A stretch of DNA of 64,000 nucleotides. Source: a virus. This document shows positions 1 through 9,265 of this stretch, piece by piece; position 1 is the stretch's first letter; every line of letters starts with the position of its first letter. A program made the position numbers and the translations under genes. Where the stretch lies: positions 1 through 64,000 of IMG/VR virus record IMGVR_UViG_3300025437_000011. One strand, given 5' to 3'. The notes under the pieces are model-generated. The model saw nothing but the letters and a program-made list of their open reading frames with translations, searched no databases and had not been told where the DNA came from.

Positions 1-12
1 AGGAATATTAAG

Positions 13-318
13 ATGCAGTTGAATGAGGCTATTAATAATCTACAAACTGAATACAACCAGTGCAGAACACGCCAAAGTAAACTATACAAATCACTTGTTG
101 ACGATAGATCCAAAAGGATATCGGCCAGAAGAGAGGAGAACGCTAGTATCCTAAATTTAGTTCAAGCGTGGAAAGACGAGGAAAGAAGAAAGGGTATTAT
201 CCAGCTTGCTGAAGCACAAAAGCAAAATCTTAAAGATGAGGCAAAAAGACTTTCGTCCATGGACGAGCTTAAAGCTGTTATTCGTGGCATTGATATTGAT
301 GAAATGGTTAATGGTTAA
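13..318 (+). CDS. small coiled-coil protein upstream of the packaging genes
   Basis: 101 residues, highly charged and almost wholly helical by composition, with long Lys/Arg/Glu-rich stretches (about residues 20-80) typical of a coiled coil. No Cys or His cluster and no membrane segment. The start is supported by AGGAA at 1-5, about 7 nt before the ATG. It lies 3 nt before the nuclease gene and two genes before terL. Its size, helicity and position would fit a small terminase subunit, but no helix-turn-helix motif is evident and I do not recognise the family. The gene may also extend an operon that begins outside the window. Confidence 0.7.
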   Translation: MQLNEAINNLQTEYNQCRTRQSKLYKSLVDDRSKRISARREENASILNLVQAWKDEERRKGIIQLAEAQKQNLKDEAKRLSSMDELKAVIRGIDIDEMVNG

Positions 319-321
319 GTT

Positions 322-1263
322 ATGCACTATAAGAACTATTTAAAATGTAAGATTTGCCCGAAAGAAGTTCCGGATCATATTGATTTGATTACTCACCTCA
401 AGTATCACAAGGTATCGGCCAAGTATTATTTTAATCATTATTTTCCAAAAACAGATCTGCTTAATGGTGATAAGGTTGACTATAAATCTTTTGAGCAGTT
501 TTATGTTTCAGACTTTGTAGATAAAAGAAACCTAAAGCTTTGGCTAAAGGAAATTCCCAAGAGTGAAGCTTGCGCATACTTAAAACAAAAATTAAAGATG
601 TATTGCGAGTTAAAGGGTTTGGTTTATGCGCCAAGTCAATCAGAAATTAAAACGATTGCTTGTTTGCCAAGTATTGATATTTTTGAGTTATATTGTGAGG
701 AAAGTTTTAATGCTATTTGTGACAGTGTGGGTTTAAAAACTAAATTTGATTATTCTGTTGGATACAGTCAGGCTGATTTCTCAAAATATTCGCAGGACAA
801 TATTGTTGTTGATACTAGAGAACAAACCCCTTTAAAGTTTAAGGGTCTTCAAATTATTTCTTCGAAACTTGAGTGTGGGGACTATGCTAAATCGGTTGAT
901 GCAAGTCTAACGGTTGAAAGAAAAAGTTTAAATGATTTTTATTCAACGCTGAGTGGCGGATTAGAAAGATTTAAGAAAGAAATTGCTAGAGCAAAGTCCT
1001 TGGGAACCTATGTGGTTGTTCTCACTGAATGCAAACTTAATACTGTTCTTTATGCAAAAAGGAGATTTGGTGCCTGTTCTGGTGATTTCGTAATGCACCA
1101 CATGAGACAGGTTTGTAGGGAGTTTGATAATGTTCAATTTGTATTTTGTGATGGTCGCGCTGAAGCATCACAGCAAACCCTTTATATTCTTGAAATGGGT
1201 GAGAAGGCTATCAATACTGATCTTCAATATTTATTTGATATGGGAGGATTCGTATGGCTTTAA
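322..1263 (+). CDS. ERCC4/XPF-family nuclease with N-terminal C2H2 zinc finger
   Basis: 313 residues. An N-terminal zinc finger is visible (C9, C12, H25, H29). The second half carries the ERCC4 nuclease signature: VVDTREQ with D164 and E167, GDY with D187, then ERKSLNDF with E199, R200, K201 and D205, matching the GDX(n)ERKX3D active site of XPF/Mus81 enzymes. Such nucleases cut flap, fork or branched DNA using Mg2+. The gene overlaps terL by 10 nt, so the two are probably co-translated. Inference: it resolves branched replication DNA before or during packaging, the role endonuclease VII plays in T4. The family is clear; the role is inferred. Confidence 0.85.
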   Translation: MHYKNYLKCKICPKEVPDHIDLITHLKYHKVSAKYYFNHYFPKTDLLNGDKVDYKSFEQFYVSDFVDKRNLKLWLKEIPKSEACAYLKQKLKMYCELKGLVYAPSQSEIKTIACLPSIDIFELYCEESFNAICDSVGLKTKFDYSVGYSQADFSKYSQDNIVVDTREQTPLKFKGLQIISSKLECGDYAKSVDASLTVERKSLNDFYSTLSGGLERFKKEIARAKSLGTYVVVLTECKLNTVLYAKRRFGACSGDFVMHHMRQVCREFDNVQFVFCDGRAEASQQTLYILEMGEKAINTDLQYLFDMGGFVWL

Positions 1264-3155
1264 TAGTTGGAAAACAAAACAGTAAGGGCTGGAGTGATGT
1301 TAATAAAGAATTAATGGAGTTAAAGGGCGAGCTAACTGATGCAGAGGCCAGAATTTCACTAGCTAAATTTTTAAGACATAATTTGGCATTTACAACTGAA
1401 CTCATGTTGGGCATTACTTTAGAGTCCTATCAAGAGCTTACCCTTAAATCATTCTTTCATAGAAATTATTGCATGCTGGTTTGGGGTCGTGGTTGTGCAA
1501 AGAGCTTTACTGCAGCAGTTTATTGCGTATTAAAATGCATTTTTGAACCGGGTACAAAAATACTCATAGCATCTATTAACTTTCGTACTAGCCGCAGACT
1601 GTTTAATGAAATTGAAAAATTCTTGGCCACTCCGGCTGCCGCATTGGCCCTGCAATGTTTTGGAGCTAAGATGAAGCGTAATGACCAATACGAATGGACT
1701 ATTAATGGTGGTAGTATTACGGCTATCCCTCTAACTGGAGAAAAAATTCGTGGTATACGCGCCAACGTTCTTATTCTCGATGAGTTTCTACTTCTTCCTC
1801 CGGATATTATTGATAATGTTTTAATGCCATTCTTGAGTTCACCTAGAGATGTTAGTGATAGAATTCGTACTAGAAAATTAGAAGATGAATTAATTAAAAA
1901 AGGATTGCTTCATGAGGATAATCGGCAAATTTTTGAGAATACTTCTCAGATGTTAGCTCTAAGTTCTGCCAGCTATACATTTGAGCATTTATATAGAGTT
2001 CATCAACAATGGGCCTCACTTATTGAGGAACCAGAACAACAGGAGTCAACAAATGGAGAACTGCCCGGCACCTACTTTATCTCACAATTAAGTTACGAGG
2101 CGCTTCCTCCGCACATGGTAGATCAGGCGGCAATTCAGTTGGCAAAAAATGGCGGAAGTTCACATAACTCATTCTTGCGAGAGTACGCCGCTAGGTTTAT
2201 TGATGGTGGTGATAGTTATTTCTCCCCAAAGAAAATGTTTCAATGTACAATTCCAGATGGAGAATATCCTACTACAAAAATTGTAGGAGAACCAGACAAA
2301 AAGTATGTTCTATCTATTGATCCTAACTTCTCATCGTCTAAGAGTGCGGATTATTTTGCAATGAGTTTAATTGAGCTTGATGAACAAAAAAAGCAGGGTA
2401 TATTAGTTCATGGGTATCAGGCGGCAGGATCTTCACTTCAAGACCATATAAAATATTTATATTATATATATAAGAATTTCAATATAGCATTGATAGTAAT
2501 TGACCATGCGGGTGCCGATACATTTATAGATGCCGTGAATAATTCTACGTTTTTTAAGGACATGAATAGACAAATTAAGTTTTTTGACTTTGATTCTGAT
2601 AAAGAAAACGAAGATTATGTTGCCATGTTAAAGGAGGCGGGCAGGCAGTACAATAAAGATATCGGCGCTATTTGTATTAAGCAATACTTTACTTCTTCCT
2701 TCCTAGTACGTGCAAATTCTTACCTACAAACTTGTATTGATCACAAGAAGATTTGGTTTGCATCAAGGGCAAGTAACCATCCGGATATTCTAGAAAATAT
2801 GTTTACAATGAATCTTCCGATGGACTATGTCTACCCAAGGGGAATTGGCGATAAGGCAGATAATGAATATGAAACTAAAAAATTAACTGTTCGTGATTTT
2901 ATCGAACAGCAGGATTTTATTATTCAAGATACCAAAGATCAGTGCGCTAACGTTGAGGTAACAAGTACCTCTAGAGGAACGCAAAGTTTTGATTTACCAT
3001 CAAATCTTCGTAAATCCACTAGCGTTAACCGTGCCCGTAAAGATAACTATACAACCTTAATGTTGGGAAATTGGGGTGTAAAGTGTTATTTTGATATAAT
3101 GACCCCTGATAATTTAAAGAAAAAAAACACTGATTTTGTTGCGGTGCTGATTTAA
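1254..3155 (+). CDS. terL: terminase large subunit
   Basis: 633 residues, ATPase plus nuclease. A Walker A variant WGRGCAKS is at 77-84, and Walker B with catalytic Glu (VLILDE, D176-E177) follows. The C-terminal RNase H-like nuclease shows its acidic residues in YVLSIDPNF (D356), IVIDHAG (D417) and a third acidic cluster GDKADNE (D533/D536). The protein forms the motor at the portal vertex, pumps DNA into the prohead and cuts the concatemer. The ATG is preceded by GGGAGGA (1242-1248), one of the better Shine-Dalgarno sites here, and it overlaps the nuclease gene. Length is normal for the family. Confidence 0.95.
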   Translation: MALIVGKQNSKGWSDVNKELMELKGELTDAEARISLAKFLRHNLAFTTELMLGITLESYQELTLKSFFHRNYCMLVWGRGCAKSFTAAVYCVLKCIFEPGTKILIASINFRTSRRLFNEIEKFLATPAAALALQCFGAKMKRNDQYEWTINGGSITAIPLTGEKIRGIRANVLILDEFLLLPPDIIDNVLMPFLSSPRDVSDRIRTRKLEDELIKKGLLHEDNRQIFENTSQMLALSSASYTFEHLYRVHQQWASLIEEPEQQESTNGELPGTYFISQLSYEALPPHMVDQAAIQLAKNGGSSHNSFLREYAARFIDGGDSYFSPKKMFQCTIPDGEYPTTKIVGEPDKKYVLSIDPNFSSSKSADYFAMSLIELDEQKKQGILVHGYQAAGSSLQDHIKYLYYIYKNFNIALIVIDHAGADTFIDAVNNSTFFKDMNRQIKFFDFDSDKENEDYVAMLKEAGRQYNKDIGAICIKQYFTSSFLVRANSYLQTCIDHKKIWFASRASNHPDILENMFTMNLPMDYVYPRGIGDKADNEYETKKLTVRDFIEQQDFIIQDTKDQCANVEVTSTSRGTQSFDLPSNLRKSTSVNRARKDNYTTLMLGNWGVKCYFDIMTPDNLKKKNTDFVAVLI

Positions 3156-3164
3156 AAAAAGATT

Positions 3165-3187
3165 TAAGTGTAATAGACTTTTATAAT
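3165..3187 (+). promoter_or_regulatory. candidate late promoter before the portal gene
   Basis: The gap between terL and portal contains AAGTGTAATAG (3165-3175) and then TATAAT (3182-3187), whose last base is 6 nt before the portal ATG at 3193. There is no Shine-Dalgarno and no -35. The same AAGTGTAATAG plus TATAAT pairing, with 1 nt difference in spacing, recurs at 17370-17393. Transcription would start at or next to the ATG. Confidence 0.45.
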
Positions 3188-3192
3188 ATATA

Positions 3193-5190
3193 ATGAGAAA
3201 GAAGGCATCAACGGTAAAGGCAAAAGATTCAGAAGTAAGGGCCTCGGCGGAAAAGCCGAAGAAAAACCTTGTAGTTCCTGAGCCATCTCTTATTGCTGGA
3301 TCGGCAACTTTAGACAATATAATGGAGGTCAAGGCCGATGCGTCTGATGATTTTTATAATACGGATACTTATACTCAAGTACCGGGCACCAGAAGAAATC
3401 GCGCGGCAACAATTACTAGAACAACCCAATATGCTAATATTGAAGGTGGTATCGTTCCTTTTATTTATAGTGGTGGCCGTGGTAATTATACCTCAAATAT
3501 TAGTATTCGTGATGGTATTATTCTGTGTCAAAAAGCTTATTATAACTATCCTATTTTCCGTAACACAATTGACCTAATGACGGAATTTAGCTGTTCTCCT
3601 ATTTATTTTAGTGGGGGTAATGCGCAGTCTAGAAGATTTTTTGAGGCTTGGGCGGAAAGAGTTAATCTTTGGAAGTTGCAGGACTCATTCTTTAGGGAAT
3701 ATTTCAGAAGTGGTAATGTATTCATGTATAAGTTAAATGCTACCTTCAAGAAGGAAGACATGATGACAATCACTCAACTAATGGGTGCAACTGAAAGGGA
3801 TATTCCTATTCGTTATGTAATTTTAAATCCTGCAGATATTCAATCAATCGGATCTGCTTCTTTTATTGCACCTAGATATGTTAAGGTTCTTAACGATTTT
3901 GAAATGCAGCTTCTTACTAATCCAAAAACAGATGAGGACAAAAAATTAGCTGAAAAAATTAGAGAGTTTGCACAAATTCAAGACACAGTAAAGATTTCTC
4001 AGGCAAATGCCTATCTGGTCTTCTATCTAGACCCTGATAAGGTCAAGGCAGTATTCTATAAAAAACAGGATTATGAGCCATTTAGTGTTCCGATGGGGTT
4101 CCCAGTTCTTAGAGATATTAATTGGAAACAGGAATTAAAGAATATTGACATGGCAATTAGTCGTACTGTTCAACAGGCGGTTCTTCTTGTCACGATGGGT
4201 AATGATGAAATTGGAATGCCAAGTAAGGCACAAATTCAGGCACTAACAAATATCTTTCAGAACGAGAGTGTTGGGCGAATACTGGTGGCAGATTATACAA
4301 CAAAAGTTCAATTTGTTATCCCAGAAATCGCCCACATTCTCGATCCTAAAAAATATGAAATTGTAGACAAGGATATTAGGGAAGGTTTAAACAGTATTCT
4401 ATTGGGAGATGAAAAGTATGCTAACTCACAAACTAAAGTTGAAGTATTTCTTGCTAGATTAAAGCATTCTAGAGAAATGTTTATGAATCAATTTTTATTG
4501 CCTGAAGTTAAAGAAATTGCAAAAGAGCTTGGTTTTAAATCTGTTCCCACTCCAAGATTTAAAGATGTAGACTTTAAAGATGATAGTACTTTGGCGAGAA
4601 TTTATTCAAGACTTATTGAGATCGGCGTTTTGACCCCAGAAGAGGGCGTTACTGCAATTGATACTGGTAGACTACCAACTCCAAATGAGAGTGTGGAAAA
4701 TCAGCGTAAACTTGCCGAATATCACAAGGAAGGTCTTTATCAGCCAGTTCTTAATAATCCTAATCTACTTATACCCGGCGGTGAGGGAGCGGGAAGGCCT
4801 TCGGGAACTGGTGGAACACCAAAAGCACAAAGCAAAATTTCTCCAGTTGGTAAGAGTTCTCCTGCTGGGCCTAAAAATAAAATTTCCGCAACAAAGGTTG
4901 CTGAAAATTTGACAAAATTTGACTTATTGGTTGCTAGTGTTGAAACTACTCTAAAAGAAAAATTTAATAAAAAGAAACTATCCAAAGAACAAAAGAAGAT
5001 TGTGACTGAAGTTGCAGAAACAATTGGTATAAATGAATCTCCCGATAAGTGGATGGAAAGTATTGCGGAATATATTAATAATCCAGTGCAGTTAACCGAC
5101 AATTTTGCAGAAGTTCAAGAGATTGCCGAAAAGCATGGTGTAGATACAAAAACTGCGCTTCTATTAATGCATAGTGAAATTGAGGAATAA
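3193..5190 (+). CDS. portal protein
   Basis: 665 residues. Portal identity rests on position directly after terL, length, and the typical core: an N-terminal arm, then an alpha/beta body with FRNTIDLMTEF, SGNVFMYKL, YVILNPADIQ, and the stem/crown part ending in a helical region around residue 430 (LARLKHSREMFMNQFLLPEVKEIA split over the clip). It forms the 12-mer ring through which DNA enters and to which the tail attaches. The C-terminal 150 residues are a low-complexity Gly/Pro/Ser/Lys linker (about 520-570) followed by a helical tail, an extension beyond the usual core. No ribosome-binding site precedes the start; a -10-like TATAAT does. Confidence 0.88.
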   Translation: MRKKASTVKAKDSEVRASAEKPKKNLVVPEPSLIAGSATLDNIMEVKADASDDFYNTDTYTQVPGTRRNRAATITRTTQYANIEGGIVPFIYSGGRGNYTSNISIRDGIILCQKAYYNYPIFRNTIDLMTEFSCSPIYFSGGNAQSRRFFEAWAERVNLWKLQDSFFREYFRSGNVFMYKLNATFKKEDMMTITQLMGATERDIPIRYVILNPADIQSIGSASFIAPRYVKVLNDFEMQLLTNPKTDEDKKLAEKIREFAQIQDTVKISQANAYLVFYLDPDKVKAVFYKKQDYEPFSVPMGFPVLRDINWKQELKNIDMAISRTVQQAVLLVTMGNDEIGMPSKAQIQALTNIFQNESVGRILVADYTTKVQFVIPEIAHILDPKKYEIVDKDIREGLNSILLGDEKYANSQTKVEVFLARLKHSREMFMNQFLLPEVKEIAKELGFKSVPTPRFKDVDFKDDSTLARIYSRLIEIGVLTPEEGVTAIDTGRLPTPNESVENQRKLAEYHKEGLYQPVLNNPNLLIPGGEGAGRPSGTGGTPKAQSKISPVGKSSPAGPKNKISATKVAENLTKFDLLVASVETTLKEKFNKKKLSKEQKKIVTEVAETIGINESPDKWMESIAEYINNPVQLTDNFAEVQEIAEKHGVDTKTALLLMHSEIEE

Positions 5191-5192
5191 TT

Positions 5193-6608
5193 ATGGCACA
5201 AAGTTTAATTAACAAAACACAGTTAGCTCCAAATATATCCGATCTTGTTAGCGGTTATGGGCAAAACTTTTTTTACCCATTACTTTCTAATCCAAGTGGA
5301 TATGTAACCTCATCATCTTTGAGTAGTACGGGAGTGTTCGCAACTACCGGTCAGTTAAGCGGTTACTATCCGAGAAGCAATCCTAGTGGGTATATTACCG
5401 GAAATTTATCTTTATATACACCACTGGCATCTTTTAATTCTTTAAGTGGTTCTTTCGCCTATTTAAGTGGATATGTTATAAATAACAGTCTTGTCACTAC
5501 TTTATATTTAAGTTCGCAAAATTATGCTTCAGCAAGTTCACTTTCTGCTTTAAGCTCTTCTTTAAATAATTCGTATTCTGCATTAGCCTTAAATGTTGCT
5601 TCTACTGGTTCAACTTTAAGTAATCAAATATTATCTTTAAGCGGAACGCTGACTGGATCAATTTATTCGACCAGTGGTGCCCTATCTGGGTCGATTAATT
5701 CTCTAAGCGGAACTCTAACATCTACCTACGCGACCATTACAAATCTTGCTTCAACCGGATCTACGCTCACAAGTAATCTAGCGACGACTGGTTCAACACT
5801 CGCCGGGTCAATTAATTCTCTAAGCGGAACACTGACTAGTAATTATGCGACCAATGCTTCTGTAACTAGTATTGTCAACAGTGCAGTTGCAGTAACAGTT
5901 GTTTTAACTACTGGAGATCAGTTTATTAGTGGTTCGAAAACCTTTACAACTGGAGTTACAATTACTGGCAATGTTAATACATTACTAAACGTAACTGGAT
6001 TATATTCAGGTTATCAGCAAATTAATATTCAAAATTTTTCTAATTCGCAAGGCGCTAGTTCTGATTTTGTAGCTACCGCTGATTTCGGAAATCAAAATTC
6101 AGGATATGTGGATCTGGGAATCAATAGCTCAAAATACACTGGAGCATATGTGGGATATACTGGAGATGCATATCTGTACTCGCTTGCAAATGATTTTTAT
6201 ATTGGTAATGCAAATCCGAATGCAAAATTATATTTATTTGCAGGAAATACTCCATACTCTGGAAACCAAGCTGGTCTTACAGTTTTTAATAATAATTTTG
6301 GTATTAATAATTCTAACCCTACCTTTAATTTAGATGTTAGTGGAAATACTCGTTTTTCTGGAAATATAAATGTAAGTGGAACTGGTATTTTTGCTAAAAA
6401 TATAAATGTAAGTGGAACTGGTATTTTCACTTATGACTTAAATGTCGGTGGAAGTGGTAATTTTTCTAGTGGTGTTTTTTCTAAGGGTAGTCCGGTTATT
6501 ACGGGCAATTCAACGGTCACCTCTATTATAGGGATGGGACTAAGCGCATATAATGCATTAGGTGCCCAGATTAATCCTGCTACTCTTTATATTATAACGG
6601 GGGCTTAA
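5193..6608 (+). CDS. tail fibre-type protein with Ser/Gly/Thr repeats
   Basis: 471 residues, Ser/Gly/Thr/Asn-rich with very few charges. Residues about 110-225 hold degenerate repeats of the type LSGTLTGS / ASTGSTL that suggest a fibrous beta or triple-helical shaft. From about 270 the sequence (SDFVATADFGN, YVDLGINSS, DAYLYSLANDFYIGN, AKLYLFAGN) matches a module common at the tip of phage fibres, then NINVSGTGIF is repeated twice. Inference: a trimeric fibre or receptor-binding component. It is unusual for a fibre gene to sit directly behind the portal, separated from the tail genes by about 10 kb. It ends 1 nt before the next gene. Confidence 0.7.
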   Translation: MAQSLINKTQLAPNISDLVSGYGQNFFYPLLSNPSGYVTSSSLSSTGVFATTGQLSGYYPRSNPSGYITGNLSLYTPLASFNSLSGSFAYLSGYVINNSLVTTLYLSSQNYASASSLSALSSSLNNSYSALALNVASTGSTLSNQILSLSGTLTGSIYSTSGALSGSINSLSGTLTSTYATITNLASTGSTLTSNLATTGSTLAGSINSLSGTLTSNYATNASVTSIVNSAVAVTVVLTTGDQFISGSKTFTTGVTITGNVNTLLNVTGLYSGYQQINIQNFSNSQGASSDFVATADFGNQNSGYVDLGINSSKYTGAYVGYTGDAYLYSLANDFYIGNANPNAKLYLFAGNTPYSGNQAGLTVFNNNFGINNSNPTFNLDVSGNTRFSGNINVSGTGIFAKNINVSGTGIFTYDLNVGGSGNFSSGVFSKGSPVITGNSTVTSIIGMGLSAYNALGAQINPATLYIITGA

Positions 6609-6609
6609 C

Positions 6610-7524
6610 ATGTTATTAACTCAAGCTAGTGGCATACTTCTTGGGACAACGCAGATTTTTAAGATCTATCGGGGTAGTACGCTGGTTTGGCAGGCAGCAT
6701 CGCAATTAGATGTTAATACTCTTTTTTATGTTGATAGTGTGCAAAAGGCAGATGGTCAAGCCTTGGAGTCTACGGTTATATCCGCTATGAATACATTTAT
6801 CACGGGATGCAAGGCTGATGGAACGTGGAGCGGTTTGCAGTCCTCATGTTTAATGGCCGGACCGCGCACATTAACTGGCGCACTACAACCTTTAATGTTG
6901 GGACAACCTGGTCCAACAAATTATAATTTTAACACTAATGATTATAATAGAACATCTGGAATTCATAGTAGTGGAACTAGAGCCGGAACGGCAAAATTTT
7001 TAGACACAAATAGAAGATTTGATGCGGACGGTTTTGGAAATCAGCATATGGCTGTTTATGTAACAAAAGCGCTGGCTGGAACTAGTACATATATGGGTAT
7101 TGTTGGAGCCACAAACGAATATTCCTCGATTGGCGCGCATTTTGGAGCCGCCCCCTATGTTAGGCAATTACAATTTTATTGCCAAAATAGTAAAACTGAT
7201 TATGCTGCAAATCAGAGCGCTGTAGCTACTGGCTATATTGGTATTAACTCTATAGCTAATTATGTTTTATATGCACAATATGGTTACAGATTTTCCCAAT
7301 CAGACCATATCGCCTCAAATAATTCAACTCCATATTATCCCCCCATAACTGGCACGGCCTATGTATTTTCTAGGGGAAATTATCTTTCCATACCGAAGCA
7401 GGAATATAATTGCTCAGCGACGTTATCTTATTATTCGTTTGGGCCAAAAATTCCTAGCCAGTCATTACTAGATAGTAGAATTACTCAGTATATGCAAACA
7501 ATTCAGTCTCTTGGCTTATCTTGA
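6610..7524 (+). CDS. putative fibre tip / receptor-binding protein
   Basis: 304 residues, no signal peptide or membrane segment. The middle part (SCLMAGPRTLTGALQPLM, then TNYNFNTNDYNR and TAKFLDTNRRFDADG) belongs to a domain often found at the end of phage fibre genes, with a beta-sandwich-like composition rich in aromatic, Gly, Ser and Thr residues. Its position immediately after the fibre gene, with a 1-nt gap, suggests the pair act together, one as shaft and one as tip or adhesin. The N-terminus (LLGTTQIFKIYRGSTLVWQ) looks like a small attachment motif. Function is inferred from context and composition. Confidence 0.6.
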   Translation: MLLTQASGILLGTTQIFKIYRGSTLVWQAASQLDVNTLFYVDSVQKADGQALESTVISAMNTFITGCKADGTWSGLQSSCLMAGPRTLTGALQPLMLGQPGPTNYNFNTNDYNRTSGIHSSGTRAGTAKFLDTNRRFDADGFGNQHMAVYVTKALAGTSTYMGIVGATNEYSSIGAHFGAAPYVRQLQFYCQNSKTDYAANQSAVATGYIGINSIANYVLYAQYGYRFSQSDHIASNNSTPYYPPITGTAYVFSRGNYLSIPKQEYNCSATLSYYSFGPKIPSQSLLDSRITQYMQTIQSLGLS

Positions 7525-7553
7525 CAATTATTAATTAATTTTTAATTAATTTG

Positions 7554-7561
7554 GTGTAAAT
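7554..7561 (+). promoter_or_regulatory. candidate late promoter for the lysis cassette (GTGTAAAT)
   Basis: GTGTAAAT lies at -14 to -7 relative to the ATG at 7568, with no -35 and no Shine-Dalgarno. The predicted start of transcription is at the ATG itself. The TTGACA at 7521-7526 is too far upstream to pair with it. Confidence 0.45.
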
Positions 7562-7567
7562 AGTATC

Positions 7568-8173
7568 ATGAGGAATTTAACAATAGCACTATTTGGAGTT
7601 CTATTTTTTTTAGGTGGATGTAATCCTAAATTTATAGAAAAGCAATCCGAGCCATTAAAGCAGGCCGTCTATGGTGTAAATGATTCACTTGATAAGGGAA
7701 GAATAGATCTTGCTTGGTACTATTCAAATGAAACTACTCGTTTAGTTAGTCCTCCTGCCGTTAGACTTGATGTAAAGAGTTTATACCAAACGGTTGATGT
7801 TAAAAAAAACCCCACCGGACAAAGGGTTATTATTTTGCCAGAACAGCTTAAGGGTAATAAAGTTGTAGTTGTTAATACGGATGACTACAAGGAATTATTG
7901 AAAAATAAAGATGTTGCGAATCAATTAAAAAATGAAATTGTAGAAAAAACAAAATTCACCGATACTATTATTAAGCAACAGAAAAATAACGAAAAAATTC
8001 AGTCTGATCTTTTAAATTCATACAATGCGGCTAAATTAAAAATCTCGCAAAAAGATACATCTATTTGGTATAGAAATTTTATAATTTTAGGTTTATTAGT
8101 ATTGATTGGTGGATATATTGGTTTAAGAGTTGCTATTTCATATGGCAAAATGTCTCTACCCTTTTTAATATAA
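7568..8173 (+). CDS. putative unimolecular spanin (lipoprotein with C-terminal TM helix)
   Basis: 201 residues. A lipoprotein signal peptide is visible: charged start, hydrophobic stretch, lipobox LGGC with the lipid-accepting Cys at 18, and Asn at +2, compatible with outer-membrane sorting. A helical, coiled-coil-prone centre (about 110-160) follows, then a C-terminal hydrophobic helix at about 171-190. This topology, outer-membrane lipid anchor plus inner-membrane TM helix in one chain, is that of u-spanins such as T1 gp11, which fuse the two membranes in the last step of lysis. The genes next door are holin-like and endolysin, which supports the call. It implies a host with an outer membrane. 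Confidence 0.72.
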   Translation: MRNLTIALFGVLFFLGGCNPKFIEKQSEPLKQAVYGVNDSLDKGRIDLAWYYSNETTRLVSPPAVRLDVKSLYQTVDVKKNPTGQRVIILPEQLKGNKVVVVNTDDYKELLKNKDVANQLKNEIVEKTKFTDTIIKQQKNNEKIQSDLLNSYNAAKLKISQKDTSIWYRNFIILGLLVLIGGYIGLRVAISYGKMSLPFLI

Positions 8174-8179
8174 AATATT

Positions 8180-8644
8180 ATGTGGCAGCAAATAATAGAT
8201 GTCGCTAAAACTGCACACGCTTTTTTAACTAACGGCGAGGCGCCTCCAAATACCCCAGATTATTTAAAACGGCAAATGGAAGATACGAACCATTTGGCTT
8301 CAAAGAAGTTTTTCATAATAATGACTTCTCTTCTGATTATAGTTACTATGTTTTTTATTGCCGTTGCAATACTTTTTTTTATTCCAAAAGATCATGATAT
8401 TGTTATCACAACTTATGCGGCAATATTTAGTAAAATTATGGAACAGATTGCCCTAGTTATTTCTGTTTATTTGGGCGCACAGGGTCTGGTAGATTTAAAA
8501 TACAATTCTTCTTCAAGTGTTGGTGTTCAGGGTATTGCCGAATCTTCTAATGCTAATGAAAATAAAAATGTTAATTTAGATGAAAGAATTTTATCTAATA
8601 ATGCAAAAGAAAATGATTATAATATACAGGAGACCGCATTATGA
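8180..8644 (+). CDS. holin-like membrane protein
   Basis: 154 residues with two hydrophobic segments, about 44-68 and 78-104, separated by a short charged turn (PKDHD). A soluble N-terminus and a polar Asn/Glu-rich C-terminal tail (about 110-154) flank them. It sits between the spanin and the endolysin and overlaps the endolysin start (ATGA at 8641-8644). The size is at the upper end for a holin. Role inferred: forms the inner-membrane lesion that times lysis and releases the endolysin. Other small two-helix membrane proteins would look similar. Confidence 0.65.
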   Translation: MWQQIIDVAKTAHAFLTNGEAPPNTPDYLKRQMEDTNHLASKKFFIIMTSLLIIVTMFFIAVAILFFIPKDHDIVITTYAAIFSKIMEQIALVISVYLGAQGLVDLKYNSSSSVGVQGIAESSNANENKNVNLDERILSNNAKENDYNIQETAL

Positions 8645-9255
8645 AAAACCCAAGTGCAAAAGCTCTTTCACTAATTTTAGAATATGAAGTTGGCGGTGGC
8701 AAGGAGTATTATGAAAGGTTTTTAAGTGGCCCAACGTGGCCGGGCGGCGCAAGTGGCATGACTCTTGCTATAGGTATAGATTGTGGATACTATACACCTA
8801 CTGAATTATCTGAGATTTTTAATTTCCTTCCTCCTGATCAACTCAAGGCAGTTCGTGCAGCCTCTGGTAAAACTGGACAGGCTGGCAAAGAATATACAAA
8901 ATCCGTCCTTAACTTAAATATAAAAATAACATGGGATCAAGCAGTTGAAATATTTGATAAATATACTTGGCCAAAATTCGCCAGACTCGCTGAAAGAGCT
9001 TTTCCGGGTTTGGATTCTCTATGCGACAATGCATATGGTGCCATTGTTTCTTTGGTATTTAATCGTGGGGCTAGTATGGCTGGCGATAGCCGTAGAGAAA
9101 TGAGAGAGATTCGTGATCTAGTTCCTAAAAAGGATTATAGAAGTATTGCGGTAGAATTACAGAAGATGAAAAGAATTTGGAAAGATAAGGGTTTAGACGG
9201 GCTTTTAGAAAGGCGCGATGCCGAATCAAAACTTGTTCTTTCTTGCGCGAATTAA
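8641..9255 (+). CDS. endolysin, lysozyme-like muramidase
   Basis: 204 residues. The N-terminal part has the phage lysozyme pattern: candidate catalytic Glu in LEYEVGGG (E16, or E14), then PTWPGGASGMTLAIGIDCGY (31-50) with T41 and D47, the Glu-Asp/Thr arrangement seen in GH24- and pesticin-type muramidases. NAYGAIVSLVFNRG further on matches the second conserved block of these enzymes. No signal peptide, so export needs the holin. CAGGAGA at 8628-8633 is a good Shine-Dalgarno 7-8 nt before the start, showing that operon-internal genes do use ribosome-binding sites. It degrades the murein between the membranes. Confidence 0.85.
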   Translation: MKNPSAKALSLILEYEVGGGKEYYERFLSGPTWPGGASGMTLAIGIDCGYYTPTELSEIFNFLPPDQLKAVRAASGKTGQAGKEYTKSVLNLNIKITWDQAVEIFDKYTWPKFARLAERAFPGLDSLCDNAYGAIVSLVFNRGASMAGDSRREMREIRDLVPKKDYRSIAVELQKMKRIWKDKGLDGLLERRDAESKLVLSCAN

Positions 9256-9265
9256 TTTAGTTTTC

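Noticed and set aside
7521-7549. TTGACA and an AT-only hairpin (TTAATTAA twice) after the second fibre gene
   Set aside because: TTGACA overlaps the stop codon and has no -10 at 16-18 nt; the hairpin has only A/T pairs and no T tract, so I do not call a promoter or a terminator.
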